Assembly (NCBI GenBank): GCA_964491265.1 | Contig: CAZBFP010000019.1 | Location: 1 to 64,000, forward strand | From: JBBAGC01 sp964491265 | GTDB taxonomy: Bacteria > Spirochaetota > UBA4802 > UBA5550 | Reading direction: 5' to 3' | Length of the DNA: 64,000 nt | Part shown: positions 52,764 through 63,233 of the stretch, piece by piece | How positions within the stretch are numbered: position 1 is the stretch's first letter | Layout of the letters: each line of letters opens with the position of its first letter | Translations under genes and position numbers: made by a program | Notes under the pieces: model-generated | What the model saw: only the letters and a program-made list of their open reading frames with translations | What the model was told of the DNA's origin: nothing | The model's database searches: none

Positions 52764-55088
52764 ATGTTTAAAGAAAATTTTGAAAAAATTAAAATAAATT
52801 CCACGGTTAAACCGGAACTATCTGAAAACTCGCTCACTGTGCTTGAAAAAAGATACCTGGCCCGTAACGAAAAAGGAGACATAATCGAAAGCCCTGAGGA
52901 TCTCTTCAAGCGTGTAGCGCGCTTTGTAGCATCAGCCGATTTAGCCTATAATGCAGATATAGAATCAGCAAACAGAACCGCGTCAAAATTTTATGACAAC
53001 ATGGTTACACTGAAGTTTCTCCCCAACAGCCCCACACTTATGAATGCAGGCCGGCCATTAGGGCAGCTGTCAGCATGTTTTGTCCTCCCTGTTGAAGATT
53101 CAATGGAGGGGATTTTCGATTCTGTAAAAAACATGGCTCTTATTCACAAAAGCGGAGGGGGAACGGGATTCTCCTTTTCAAAGCTTCGGCCCGGCAACGA
53201 TATAGTAAGCAGCACAGCCGGTGTTTCAAGCGGGCCTGTATCCTTTATGAGCATTTTTAATGCTGCAACTGAAACCGTAAAACAGGGTGGGACCCGGAGA
53301 GGGGCAAATATGGCCATACTCAATGTTGATCACCCCGATATTATGAATTTTATAAAGTGCAAATCCGACACTTCTCTTCTTACTAACTTTAATATTTCCG
53401 TTGCCCTTACAGACAGCTTCATGGAAGCAGTAAAAAGCGGGAGCGACTACAACCTGGTCAACCCGAGGAATGGAGAAGTAACCGGCAGCCTGAACGCGAA
53501 GGAAGTATACGATCTTATAGTTGAAATGGCATGGAAAAACGGCGAGCCGGGGATTGTTTTCATTGACAGAATAAACAAATATAACCCCCTTAAAAGTATC
53601 GGTCTTATAGAAAGCACAAATCCCTGCGGAGAGCAGCCCCTTCTACCTTATGAGTCGTGCAACCTGGGTTCAATAAATCTCAACAGCATACTCAGGGAAA
53701 TAAATGGTAAAATTGAAATCGACTACGAACTTCTCAAAGAGATTACACGAGACTCGGTTCATTTTCTCGATAACGTTATAGATGTAAACCTATACCCCCT
53801 TGAGAGAATCGCTGAAGCCACAAAAGCAAACAGAAAAATAGGACTTGGCGTAATGGGTTATGCTGACCTCCTCATAAAAACGGGGATTCCATATGATTCG
53901 GAAGATGCTGCAGAAATTGCAGAAAAAATAATGTCAACCATCCAGGCTGAATCAAAAGTCATGTCAGCCCGTCTGGCTGAAGAAAGAGGCGCATTCCCTA
54001 ATTTTGATAAATCTGATTATGCCCTTCGCGGGGAAGCACCTCTAAGAAATGCCACAACAACTACTATTGCGCCCACAGGTACAATAAGTATTATTGCAGG
54101 ATCATCAAGCGGTATTGAGCCTCTCTTTGCACTGGCATATGTTCGTAATGTTATGGACAATAACAGGCTTATTGAGAGCAACCCCGATTTTGCTGCAATG
54201 CTGAAACTCCATGTTAATGAAGGGGATTATAAAACCATAATGGGCCTGGTGGCGGATCACGGCTCTGCATCAGAAATAGATGAAATCCCGGAACATATAA
54301 GGAAAATTTTTGTTACAGCCCACGATATTTCACCCCAGTGGCATATTAAAACCCAGGCGATTTTCCAGAAATACACTGACAATGCTGTTTCAAAAACAGT
54401 AAACTTCTCATCAGAAGCGACAATTGATGATATAAAAAAAGTATACGATCTTGCCTATGAACTGGAGTGCAAGGGTGTAACAGTATACAGAGACGGATCA
54501 AGGGACAGCCAGGTTCTCCAGATCGGTGATGATAAAAAGAGTGCCGGGAAAGATGACATGGCAGAACCGGTAAAAGCAGCAGCGCCAAGGCCAAGGCATG
54601 AAACAACCTGGGGAACAACAAGAAAAATGACAACAGGGTGCGGCTCACTCTATGTTACTATAAATGAAGACGCTCACGGTATCTTTGAAGTATTTGCAGC
54701 AATGGGGAAAGGGGGAGGATGCGCGGCAAGTCAGACAGAAGCGATAGGGAGGCTAATCTCCTTATCACTCCGCTCCGGTATTGACAAGGAGCAGATTGTT
54801 AAGCAGCTCAAAGGGGTAAGATGCCCCAATCAGGCATGGGGTAAGGGGGGCCGGATTTATTCATGTTCCGATGCCATTGCAAAGGCAATAGAAAATTATT
54901 CTCCAATCGGTTTTAATGCAAACCTGAATCAGACAGCGCTAAAAGAGATGGCACAGACCAGCGCAGAGACAAACGGCAAGGGGAATGATAATGTAATGAC
55001 AGGGGTCTGCCCCGACTGCCACGGCCCGCTGGAATTCGAATCGGGCTGTTCTGTGTGCAGGGGGTGCGGATTCTCCAGATGCGGATAA
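52764..55088 (+). CDS. nrdJ: Adenosylcobalamin-dependent ribonucleotide reductase (class II)
   Basis: 774 aa; makes deoxyribonucleotides with a B12 radical and needs no oxygen. LPNSPTLMNAGRPLGQLSACFVLPVEDS (two parts), GGGTGFSFSKLRP, NPCGEQPLLPYESCNLGSIN (active-site cysteine) and AEERGAFPNFDKS; C-terminal TSCPD domain (TTGCGSLYVTINEDAHGIFEVFAAMGKGGGC, two parts) and a terminal zinc-ribbon-like CPDCHGPLEFESGCSVCRGCG. GAGGGAAAAGC precedes the ATG. Single gene with a repeat-rich upstream region; no cobalamin riboswitch was recognised there. Confidence 0.95.
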   Translation: MFKENFEKIKINSTVKPELSENSLTVLEKRYLARNEKGDIIESPEDLFKRVARFVASADLAYNADIESANRTASKFYDNMVTLKFLPNSPTLMNAGRPLGQLSACFVLPVEDSMEGIFDSVKNMALIHKSGGGTGFSFSKLRPGNDIVSSTAGVSSGPVSFMSIFNAATETVKQGGTRRGANMAILNVDHPDIMNFIKCKSDTSLLTNFNISVALTDSFMEAVKSGSDYNLVNPRNGEVTGSLNAKEVYDLIVEMAWKNGEPGIVFIDRINKYNPLKSIGLIESTNPCGEQPLLPYESCNLGSINLNSILREINGKIEIDYELLKEITRDSVHFLDNVIDVNLYPLERIAEATKANRKIGLGVMGYADLLIKTGIPYDSEDAAEIAEKIMSTIQAESKVMSARLAEERGAFPNFDKSDYALRGEAPLRNATTTTIAPTGTISIIAGSSSGIEPLFALAYVRNVMDNNRLIESNPDFAAMLKLHVNEGDYKTIMGLVADHGSASEIDEIPEHIRKIFVTAHDISPQWHIKTQAIFQKYTDNAVSKTVNFSSEATIDDIKKVYDLAYELECKGVTVYRDGSRDSQVLQIGDDKKSAGKDDMAEPVKAAAPRPRHETTWGTTRKMTTGCGSLYVTINEDAHGIFEVFAAMGKGGGCAASQTEAIGRLISLSLRSGIDKEQIVKQLKGVRCPNQAWGKGGRIYSCSDAIAKAIENYSPIGFNANLNQTALKEMAQTSAETNGKGNDNVMTGVCPDCHGPLEFESGCSVCRGCGFSRCG

Positions 55089-55095
55089 TTCCGCA

Positions 55096-55899
55096 TCAGT
55101 TAACGCGGATTATCTCAGCACCCTTTATGCTGTCAGGCCTGAAAGGATCAATCCTCACAGGCTCATTTAACCTGGTTCTGGTAAAACTGAAATTAATGCT
55201 TGTATCTATTCCCGGGACAACAATTCTTATCCTGTTAAAGAAAAAACTTTTATCCTTAACCCTGTGAGCCTGAAGATAAATTTCAATCTTCTCTCTGCTT
55301 ATTTTATGGATAACCAGAATCCTTTCAGGTAGATCTTTTTTAAAATAAATATTCTGGAAATACTCCCCGCTTTCCAGAATCAGATGAAAGGTGTCCCCCC
55401 TCTCCTCCCCCAGGGATTTGACAGAGGTGACATTTTTAATAACCGGAATCCCCCCTGTAAAGAGAGTATAGACAAAATCAAACTCAAGAGGAAATCCTGA
55501 ATAATCAGGAAAAACAATCTTATCAAACTTATCTTCATAGAGCTTTCTTTCAGCCGGATAATAAAAATAGAGGTTGTTCATATTTCTGTAAAAATCGAGA
55601 ACAGGGCCTTTAAATATATAATCCATTAGACTCAGCTTAGCCAGGCCCCTGCTGTCGTATACGAAGGAGCCCTCAAACCGGGACTTCTTACCCCTGTTGT
55701 CACCATCCACTGTAAGATTTGATGATATGGAAGATGGCTTATTTTCATTTATTTCTTTAATTCTATCCTGCAGCTCAGCAGACTTTGCGTCACCTGCCCC
55801 GATAACCGGCAGTTCCGCTCCATTCTTTTTTTCAACCCCGGCACAATTAATACTGGCCGCAATAGCTGTCAAAAGAAGAAAAATAAAAAATTTCTTCAT
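55096..55899 (-). CDS. LolB-like outer-membrane lipoprotein
   Basis: 267 aa. Signal peptide with lipobox-like ASINC near 14-18. The body matches the LolA/LolB-like open barrel: RFEGSFVYDSRGLAKLSLMDYIFKGPVLDFYRN, YYPAERKLYEDK, FTGGIPVIKN and a C-terminal INFSFTRTRLNEPVRIDPF. LolB receives lipoproteins at the outer membrane; a DUF4292-type relative is also possible. It follows the TPR gene with only 4 bases between stop and ATG (55899); a frame from 55917 would overlap it. Confidence 0.65.
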   Translation of the reverse strand: MKKFFIFLLLTAIAASINCAGVEKKNGAELPVIGAGDAKSAELQDRIKEINENKPSSISSNLTVDGDNRGKKSRFEGSFVYDSRGLAKLSLMDYIFKGPVLDFYRNMNNLYFYYPAERKLYEDKFDKIVFPDYSGFPLEFDFVYTLFTGGIPVIKNVTSVKSLGEERGDTFHLILESGEYFQNIYFKKDLPERILVIHKISREKIEIYLQAHRVKDKSFFFNRIRIVVPGIDTSINFSFTRTRLNEPVRIDPFRPDSIKGAEIIRVN

Positions 55900-55903
55900 T
55901 GTA

Positions 55904-57820
55904 TTATTTATCCTCATTACTCATCGCTTTTTTTATCTTCGATTCTATTTCACTGTTCTTTTCCATTCCAATAGACTTTTCCCAGTATAAAACCGCCTTC
56001 CTTATATTACCGATTTTTTCATAGGTATCCCCTATGTGTTCAAAAACAACAGAGTCAGGTGCGCCCGATTCATCGAGCCTTTCCTCTGCAAGGAGCAGAT
56101 ATTTCAAGGCTTCCTCAAATTCCCCTTTTCTGAAATATACCCAGCCCAGGGAATCGAGATATGCTCCGTTATCAGGTTCAAGATCCAATGCTGTCTTTAT
56201 AAGCCTGTATGCTTCATCAATATTGATATTTCTTTCAGTATAAAGATATCCCAGATAATTCATGGACCTGGCACTGCGGGGATTAAACTCAATCGCCTTT
56301 TCAAGAGCGGAAACAGTCTCCTTAAAGCGGTTCTGTTTTTCAAGGGCTACGGCAAGATAAAAATAATAACCCTCCTCCCCCTCCTGCAGAGAGATCGCTT
56401 TTCTCAAACTCGCTTCACCCTTTTTGTAACTGGACTCCCATATATAAGTGAGCCCTTTAAAAAAATAAACTGAAGAATTCCCCGGTTCAATTTTAACAGC
56501 TTTATTATAATATTCATGCGCCCTGGAGAACTGATCCCTTGAGGCGTAAAGATAACCGATATGAATTAAAATGTTTATCTCACCGGTAAATTCATAATAC
56601 TTTTTATAATAGCTTATTGAAAGAGAAAAATTTCTATTCTCTTCATGAGTTCTTGCAATATAGTAATAGAGATCGGGATTCTCCTCACCCTTTAATTCCA
56701 GAGAGCGGTAAAAAAGTTTTTCCGCAACATCAAACAATCCGCTTCTGAATGAATTGGTTCCTGCTGCAATAAATGCATTATAAGCACCTTCAGCATCATC
56801 CTTTCTGGCCCTTATTCTCCCCAGAGCAATATAAGGAGAGATAAAATCACTTTTGTGTTTTACAATCGCATTTAATATTTTTTCAGCCTTATCATCTTCA
56901 CCTGTAAGTTCAGAATATAAAGCCATTGCATGGAGACCTTCAAAAGAATTAACATCCTTTATCTTCACCAGGTATTGAAAAGCTGAAGAGCTCCCCTTGA
57001 TATAATAGAGTCTCCCGAGAAGATATTCCATATTCTGATTACCCGGGGAGCGCTGGAGAAAAAGGAGCGCATGCTTTTCCGCATCATTCAGATTATAATG
57101 ATTCATGGCTGAAAGAGCAATCATATATAGGGCTGTAGAATTATTTTCATTAAGTTCAAAAGATTTTTTAAAATAAAACAGGGCTTCCTGAAAATGACTT
57201 TTTGAATGAAGAATATAACCGCAGTTATAGTATGAATTTTCCAGGTAATAGGAAGGCATTGCTGCTGTTTCAGAAATAAAAATAACCTTCTGAAAAGCAT
57301 CCAGAGACTTCTCCGCATCATTAAGATATCTGAAATAATGAACCCCCAGAAGATAAAGAGTATAGGGATCCTCAGGGTTAACCTCGTGATATTTCTCCAT
57401 TATTTCCGCAGCAGCTTTATGCTCATTGCGGGACATCCTTATTCCATAAATAATATTATAGGGGGGAAAAAATTCCTTATCACTTTCGATGGCTTTCCCC
57501 GCATACTCAAGAGCGCGGTCAGACTCCCCTTTTACAAAATATGAATCAGCCAGCTGGTTAAATACTCTGGCAGAAGTATCCCCTTTTTCAACAGCTTTCA
57601 GGAAACTCTCAATTGCTTTATCAATAAGCCTGTTGCGCTCATCAACAGTAACAGCAGCACCAGCCTGACTCCTGTAAAGAAGCCCTTCACTGTAAAGAGC
57701 CCACCCTGCACCGCTGCTTCCGGAAGGATCCTCATTCTTTACTGTCTCTGCAGAAAGAGATGAGCCGGATAACCCGGACATTGTCATAACGAGTAATAGT
57801 ACAATTAAAAACTTATTCAT
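55904..57820 (-). CDS. Exported TPR-repeat protein coupled to the LolB-like gene
   Basis: 638 aa. Signal peptide (MNKFLIVLLLVMTMSGLSGSSLSA). At least twelve TPR units follow (e.g. ARVFNQLADSYFVKGESDRAL, AYLDSLGWVYFRKGEFEEALKYL, VFEHIGDTYEKIGNIRKAV). It shares an operon with the LolB-like lipoprotein; TPR genes next to lolB are known from other Gram-negative bacteria, which supports a role at the envelope. The start could be 57832 (four more residues). Confidence 0.8.
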   Translation of the reverse strand: MNKFLIVLLLVMTMSGLSGSSLSAETVKNEDPSGSSGAGWALYSEGLLYRSQAGAAVTVDERNRLIDKAIESFLKAVEKGDTSARVFNQLADSYFVKGESDRALEYAGKAIESDKEFFPPYNIIYGIRMSRNEHKAAAEIMEKYHEVNPEDPYTLYLLGVHYFRYLNDAEKSLDAFQKVIFISETAAMPSYYLENSYYNCGYILHSKSHFQEALFYFKKSFELNENNSTALYMIALSAMNHYNLNDAEKHALLFLQRSPGNQNMEYLLGRLYYIKGSSSAFQYLVKIKDVNSFEGLHAMALYSELTGEDDKAEKILNAIVKHKSDFISPYIALGRIRARKDDAEGAYNAFIAAGTNSFRSGLFDVAEKLFYRSLELKGEENPDLYYYIARTHEENRNFSLSISYYKKYYEFTGEINILIHIGYLYASRDQFSRAHEYYNKAVKIEPGNSSVYFFKGLTYIWESSYKKGEASLRKAISLQEGEEGYYFYLAVALEKQNRFKETVSALEKAIEFNPRSARSMNYLGYLYTERNINIDEAYRLIKTALDLEPDNGAYLDSLGWVYFRKGEFEEALKYLLLAEERLDESGAPDSVVFEHIGDTYEKIGNIRKAVLYWEKSIGMEKNSEIESKIKKAMSNEDK

Positions 57821-57906
57821 AGAGGATTCCATCCATTATTTAATAGGGGTCACAATAACCCCATGAATAAAAAAGTCAAATAGAATTGACCGCCCCGGAG
57901 ACGTGC

Positions 57907-59589
57907 CTATTTTTCACCTATAATTACTTCCGCTACATTTACAGCGTGATCCCTGATCCTTCTGTAGCAGTTAAGAATATTCATATATGTAACACTCATA
58001 AGTGGTTCAACTTTTTTTCTTTCAAGACGCTGAAGATGTATTGTCCTCAGCTCCCTGAAATGATGTGTTATAGACTTACCTTCAGCATAAATATACAAAG
58101 TATCCGGCTTCTTTTCATTAATAATTGTATCATGAATATATTTAAAATATTCAGTAACGTATCCATGAAGCTCCAGCAGCTCCCGCTTTTTGTTATCACT
58201 GAGCCCCAGAGAATTATCTCTAAGCTTTAACAGGAGTTTCATTATATTGGCAATATAATCACTTATAGACTCATACTCATCCGCCATCCTCAGCTGCGCC
58301 TGGGCTTCAACGACCTGTGCATGGGGGAGATCCCTGGAGATAATTTCCACAAGAAAAGTTGTTATCTCCTTCTGCATTATATCAAGCTCCTCCTCTTTCC
58401 GGAACACAGCCTTGATACTTTTGTCATCATCAAATCCGTTCTTTATTACATCGCTGAGATTGTGGAGCATATCAGTAACAACATTCCCCATATTTATTAT
58501 CTCACGCCTGGACTGTTCAATAATTATTACAGGGGTACCAAGCATTCTTATATCAAATTTAGTAAACTTAACCTTATCCCCGTCATTATCATCAGGAACA
58601 ATTTTTTCAAGGAGCATTGCTATCTGCTTAATGAAAGGGAAATGAATAAGAACATTTATAACATTAAAAATGGTGTGCCCAATTGCAATCCCCTGGATTA
58701 TAAAAGGGAAAGATTCAACTCCGTCATGAATACGGACTGTGCCCGGATCTTCACCCATAATAAGAGGTATAATCCGCATAAAAAACGGGAACAGGGGAAG
58801 AACCCATATAAGGCCCACAGCCTTTATCAGGGCATGGGCATATGCGGCTCTTCTGGCATTTGTCGATGCTCCCAGAGAGGCAAGAAGAGCTGTAATAGTA
58901 GTCCCCAGATTCATACCCATAACAAGGGCAACTGAAGTATCAAAAGTAAGAACCCCGGTTGAAGCCATACCCATTACAATCCCCACAGATGCTGATGATG
59001 ACTGTACAAGGGCAGTAATAAGAGCTCCGGTCATTGCACAGGCTATAAGGCCGGTAAAATTATCGGGCTGAAATTTTACAAAAAGATTGAGAAATGCATC
59101 AATCTCCCTCAAAGGCTTAAAACCGGCCTTCATCAGTTCAAGGCCGAAAAAAATCATACCAAGTCCCATAACCATCATTGCAAAATATCTGATACCTTCA
59201 TCCTTTGAAAATAGATAAAGAATCCCGAAAACCCCCACAATAGGGAGCCCATAATCACCGATATTTAATACAAGGATCCAGCCAGTTACTGTAGTTCCAA
59301 TATCTGCCCCAAGAATAACCCCAATTGCCTGAATCAGAGTCATTACCCCGGAATTAACAAAGCCCACAACCATAACTGTAGTTGCAGAACTGGACTGAAT
59401 AAGCGCAGTAACTGAAAAACCGACCCCCAGGGCCATGAACCTGTTATTTGTTACAGCCCCTATAAGCTTTCTCAGCCGGGTTCCGGCAACAGCCTGAATC
59501 CCTCCTGACATATAACTCATACCAAGGAGAAAAATAGCAAGCCCACCCGATACTTTAAAAAGAATACCTATTATAAGTGAATAATCCAT
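57907..59589 (-). CDS. Na/Pi cotransporter family protein with PhoU-like domain
   Basis: 560 aa. Two inverted NPT2-type repeats with QSSSATTVMVVGFVNSG near 62-80 and LVQSSSASVGIVMGMAS near 190, GADIGTTVT and GMNLGTTITA, about nine membrane segments to residue 310, then a helical PhoU-like domain (380-555; REEELDIMQKEITTFLVEIISRD, RMADEYESISDYIANIMKL). Predicted sodium-driven phosphate transporter. It follows the RND gene by 15 bases on the same strand. Confidence 0.9.
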   Translation of the reverse strand: MDYSLIIGILFKVSGGLAIFLLGMSYMSGGIQAVAGTRLRKLIGAVTNNRFMALGVGFSVTALIQSSSATTVMVVGFVNSGVMTLIQAIGVILGADIGTTVTGWILVLNIGDYGLPIVGVFGILYLFSKDEGIRYFAMMVMGLGMIFFGLELMKAGFKPLREIDAFLNLFVKFQPDNFTGLIACAMTGALITALVQSSSASVGIVMGMASTGVLTFDTSVALVMGMNLGTTITALLASLGASTNARRAAYAHALIKAVGLIWVLPLFPFFMRIIPLIMGEDPGTVRIHDGVESFPFIIQGIAIGHTIFNVINVLIHFPFIKQIAMLLEKIVPDDNDGDKVKFTKFDIRMLGTPVIIIEQSRREIINMGNVVTDMLHNLSDVIKNGFDDDKSIKAVFRKEEELDIMQKEITTFLVEIISRDLPHAQVVEAQAQLRMADEYESISDYIANIMKLLLKLRDNSLGLSDNKKRELLELHGYVTEYFKYIHDTIINEKKPDTLYIYAEGKSITHHFRELRTIHLQRLERKKVEPLMSVTYMNILNCYRRIRDHAVNVAEVIIGEK

Positions 59590-59604
59590 TTTCTGTTTAC
59601 ACCA

Positions 59605-62600
59605 TTATTTCTTAGTTTTCTTCTCTTTCATCTTTTTCTCTATTATTGAATCAATCCTCCTGCTTAGGGCAGGCTCAATTTTCTTATTTAAAATATCCTC
59701 CAGTTCCTCATCCAGGCAGTGATGCAGCTCATCCTTTACAGATCTTGTAAATTCAGGATCAGGTGAAATTACAGGGGGAAGAAACTCAGCGCCATCTTTT
59801 TCTCTGCCTAATGTAAACCTTCTCAAGTCGGACAATAAATTATAAACAAGGGGAGTACCAAGAAGTGTAATCATTGTACCAAAAAGGAGCCCCCATGACA
59901 TTGCTACAGCCATTGGCTTAAGAAAAGGGTCAAATCCTCCCCAGCCGTAGGCTGTAGGGATAAGACCGAGGAATGTTGTAATTGTTGTTAAAAAAACCGC
60001 CCGCAGTCTTTTCCCCCCTGCATCAACTGATGCCTCCAGGGGGTTCATCCCCTTTGTCCGGTTCTTTTTAATAAAATCAACAAAAACAATCGAGTCATTA
60101 ACAACAACACCGGCGAGCCCAACAACCCCCATGAGCCCGAGAAAAGAGAAGGGGATACCATGAAAATAGAAGGTCCAGATAACACCCATCAATGTCATTG
60201 GTATAACAGTTATAATAACAAAAGGGTGAAGCAGAGAGCTGAAAAGCGCCACAAGTATAAAATAAATAACAATCACAGCAATAATAAAGGACCTGATAAT
60301 GTTCTCCATAGAATCTTTGGTATCCTTAAACTCACCAAGATAATCTATTGTAATCCCCGGATACAAACTGCTTATATCTGCAAACTTTTCACCAAGCATG
60401 AGGTTAACAGAAACAGAACTTACACCCTTTACATGTTCGTCAATATCAGCAGTTACTGTAATTGCCCGTTTCCAGTTATGCCTGTTTATAACAGAAACAC
60501 CTTTACCGCTTTCAAATTCTGCAACACGGTTCAGGGGGATAAGATTCCCCATGCGGTTAGGTATTGTTATATACTTAAAACTCTCAAGGTTATTCCGCAG
60601 ATGATCAGGGAACTTAACCCGTATGTCTATCTCCTCATCACTCTTGCGTATGGTTGTAGCAACAGTCCCTTCAAAATATGAACGTACAGTTGAGGCAACA
60701 TCAAAAACACTTATCCCCGTAATAGCTGCAGTCTTTTCATTAACAATTACTCTTATTTCGCTTTTACCCTCTTCAAAATCGTCCTTAACATCCTTTACCC
60801 CGGTAATTGTATTAAGGTAATCCTGGTACATGGAGGAAACCTTCTTCAAATCAACAAAATTATCACCCCTTATTATCACACTTACTGCAGTACCTACAGG
60901 GGGGCCGCCCCTTACAGTATTCATCTCAATTTTAACAAACTCCTTTTCATACTGAGATGCCTTCTCCCTTATATCATCAACAATATCAAGGGCTAATCTC
61001 TCCCGCTTCTCTTCAGGAGTGAGGTTCACAATAATAGTACCGTAATTAGACCCTCTCTTTTCACCCGGGTCCATAGGCTGCTCCCTTATAATACCTGCCA
61101 TAGATATATAATTATCCAGCTCCTCTTCAGGGAGTTCACTTACAAGCTTTTCAATAAGTGAAAGTTTAATATTCATTTTTTCAAGGCTGGTCCCGGTAGG
61201 TGCTTCAAGCTTAATTAGAAAGCGCTCGATTTTATCAGCAGGGAAAAGAACAAACTTTACATGATTATAGGCAAATAAAAGAGTACCAGCAAAAAACAGT
61301 GTAGCAACAAGGAGCGATTTATACCTGTTAACAAGAATTGTACGCAGGATAGCGGTATACTTCTCCTTAAAAAAGGTATGAATCCCCCCCTCTTCAAGCT
61401 TTTTATGTTTTGAATTTTTATTAAGCTTTTCAATATCATTAATATGTGATGGAAGAATAAACATGGACTCAAACCAAGACGCTGCCAGCGCAACAGAGAC
61501 AACTGCCGGGAGGGTCCATATAAATTTCCCCATAATGCCGCTCATAAACATTAACGGACTGAATGCTGCTATGGTAGTTAGAATTGTACCTGCCACAGGA
61601 AGAATAACCTCCGAAGTACCGTTTACAACAGCATCCTGCAGAGAATCCCCCTGTTCAAGATGCCTGTAAATATTTTCCGCTACAACGATTGCATCATCAA
61701 CAAGCATACCCAGAACAATAATAAGACCGAACATTGACATGAGGTTAATGGTAACACCAGCCTGAGCCATCCATATAAATGTCATACAGAATGCAATAGG
61801 AAGACCAATCGCGGTTACAGTGGCGATTCTCCAGCCCAATGTGAGGAACAGGGAGATAAGAACCAGTGTAAAACCCACAATGCCGTTATTAATTAAAACA
61901 TTCAGTCTCCTCTTAACATAATAGGAAAGATCATTTGATAGTATAAAGTCAAAACCGTCACCATACCGCTCCTGTGCATCCCCGACAATTTTTTTAACAT
62001 CATCAACAATATTTATTATATCAGCTGATTCCTTTTTCAGAACAGTAAGGGTAATCGCTTTCATCCCCGAAGTTTTAATAATGATGTCATCTTCTTCAAA
62101 GGTATCCCTGACCCTGGCAACATCACCTATGGTAACAAAATTTCCCAGATCATTGGCTTTAATAAAAACATTTTTTATATCATCTGCAGTTTCCACTTCC
62201 CCAATGGTGCGGATCATAATATCTTCTTTTTCTGTCTTTGCCACACCGCCCGGGAAGTTAAGATTTTTTCTTGAAAGAGAATTAATAATATCAGTAATAG
62301 AAACATAAAATCTCCGCAGCTTTAAAGGATCAACTTCAACAATCATCTCCCTCTCCCTGTAGCCGCTCTTATCTATCCGGGCTGCACCGGGAAGATTAAG
62401 AAGACTGTCCTCAAGCATCTTTGCCATTCTCCGGAGTTCAAGTTCATCTTTATCATTGCGGATTCCATCTTTTTTTACAATAGAAATTTCAATTACCGGG
62501 ACAAGGGATGTACTCAGTTCAGTGACAACGGGATCAAGGGCATCTCCGGGAAGGTCCGTTACTGAATCAATCGCATCTTTTATGTCATTTATTACCTGAA

Positions 62601-62910
62601 ATTTATTATTAATATCAGGATCAAGTTTTAAGGCGAGCACAGAACGGGCCTCATAAGACCCGGAATAGACTTCATCAACTCCTTCAACACCGCGAATTTC
62701 ATTCTCCAGAGGTATACTTATATGCTTCTCCACATCCTCTGCAGTTGACCCGGGATAGATAGTTGTAGCTATTACCCAGTCATATTCTACTTTAGGGAAA
62801 GCTTCACGATTTGCTGTAAGAATGAAGAGGATACCGGAAATAAGAAGACCCGCTGAAATAATATTGACAATCAGAGACTTTTGTGCAAAATATTCTACAA
62901 GTTTTCTCAT
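59605..62910 (-). CDS. RND-family efflux permease
   Basis: 1101 aa, full-length RND transporter: TM1 at about 10-30, two large periplasmic loops, and the TM4 proton-relay pair in GMLVDDAIVVAENIYRHLEQG; DSIVFVDFIKKNR mirrors it in the second half. YPGSTAEDVEKHISIPLENEIRGVEGVDEV is the family porter motif. The last ~85 residues are a charged cytoplasmic tail. No membrane-fusion or TolC gene lies in the window. A frame from 62952 adds 14 residues; MRKLVEYF at 62910 with GGGAATATTT upstream is preferred. Confidence 0.9.
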   Translation of the reverse strand: MRKLVEYFAQKSLIVNIISAGLLISGILFILTANREAFPKVEYDWVIATTIYPGSTAEDVEKHISIPLENEIRGVEGVDEVYSGSYEARSVLALKLDPDINNKFQVINDIKDAIDSVTDLPGDALDPVVTELSTSLVPVIEISIVKKDGIRNDKDELELRRMAKMLEDSLLNLPGAARIDKSGYREREMIVEVDPLKLRRFYVSITDIINSLSRKNLNFPGGVAKTEKEDIMIRTIGEVETADDIKNVFIKANDLGNFVTIGDVARVRDTFEEDDIIIKTSGMKAITLTVLKKESADIINIVDDVKKIVGDAQERYGDGFDFILSNDLSYYVKRRLNVLINNGIVGFTLVLISLFLTLGWRIATVTAIGLPIAFCMTFIWMAQAGVTINLMSMFGLIIVLGMLVDDAIVVAENIYRHLEQGDSLQDAVVNGTSEVILPVAGTILTTIAAFSPLMFMSGIMGKFIWTLPAVVSVALAASWFESMFILPSHINDIEKLNKNSKHKKLEEGGIHTFFKEKYTAILRTILVNRYKSLLVATLFFAGTLLFAYNHVKFVLFPADKIERFLIKLEAPTGTSLEKMNIKLSLIEKLVSELPEEELDNYISMAGIIREQPMDPGEKRGSNYGTIIVNLTPEEKRERLALDIVDDIREKASQYEKEFVKIEMNTVRGGPPVGTAVSVIIRGDNFVDLKKVSSMYQDYLNTITGVKDVKDDFEEGKSEIRVIVNEKTAAITGISVFDVASTVRSYFEGTVATTIRKSDEEIDIRVKFPDHLRNNLESFKYITIPNRMGNLIPLNRVAEFESGKGVSVINRHNWKRAITVTADIDEHVKGVSSVSVNLMLGEKFADISSLYPGITIDYLGEFKDTKDSMENIIRSFIIAVIVIYFILVALFSSLLHPFVIITVIPMTLMGVIWTFYFHGIPFSFLGLMGVVGLAGVVVNDSIVFVDFIKKNRTKGMNPLEASVDAGGKRLRAVFLTTITTFLGLIPTAYGWGGFDPFLKPMAVAMSWGLLFGTMITLLGTPLVYNLLSDLRRFTLGREKDGAEFLPPVISPDPEFTRSVKDELHHCLDEELEDILNKKIEPALSRRIDSIIEKKMKEKKTKK

Positions 62911-63025
62911 AAATATTCCCGGTAATAACTGGAATGGATAAACTGGGTTCAATCAGTCTGTCAGATGAAAGAGCAGTAAAATAATTGTTCATTTTTTTCA
63001 ATTAGAAAAAAATAAAAAATACCGG

Positions 63026-63139
63026 TAATTATTCCTAAAGATACTTTTTAGTGCAATAATGCTGTTTTCAATATCCCCGCCACCTTCGGCGGCGGGGATA
63101 TTAGAACATATTATTCCAGATAAAAGTTAAAGAATTAAC
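63026..63139. repeat. Family 3 GC-core palindromic repeat (inverted)
   Basis: Reverse-complement orientation of the copies at 44594 and 47684: TAATTATTCCTAAAGATAC, GTGCAATAATGCTGTTTT, core ATATCCCCGCCACC/GGCGGCGGGGATAT (63071-63101), TTATTCCAGATAAAAGTTAA. Confidence 0.8.
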
Positions 63140-63233
63140 ACAGTAAAAAATATTATTTCCTTGTTTTTATTTCTTAATGAAGCTAAGATATCATTTTATA
63201 CATCAAACATAATCAGTAATATCCGGTAATAAG

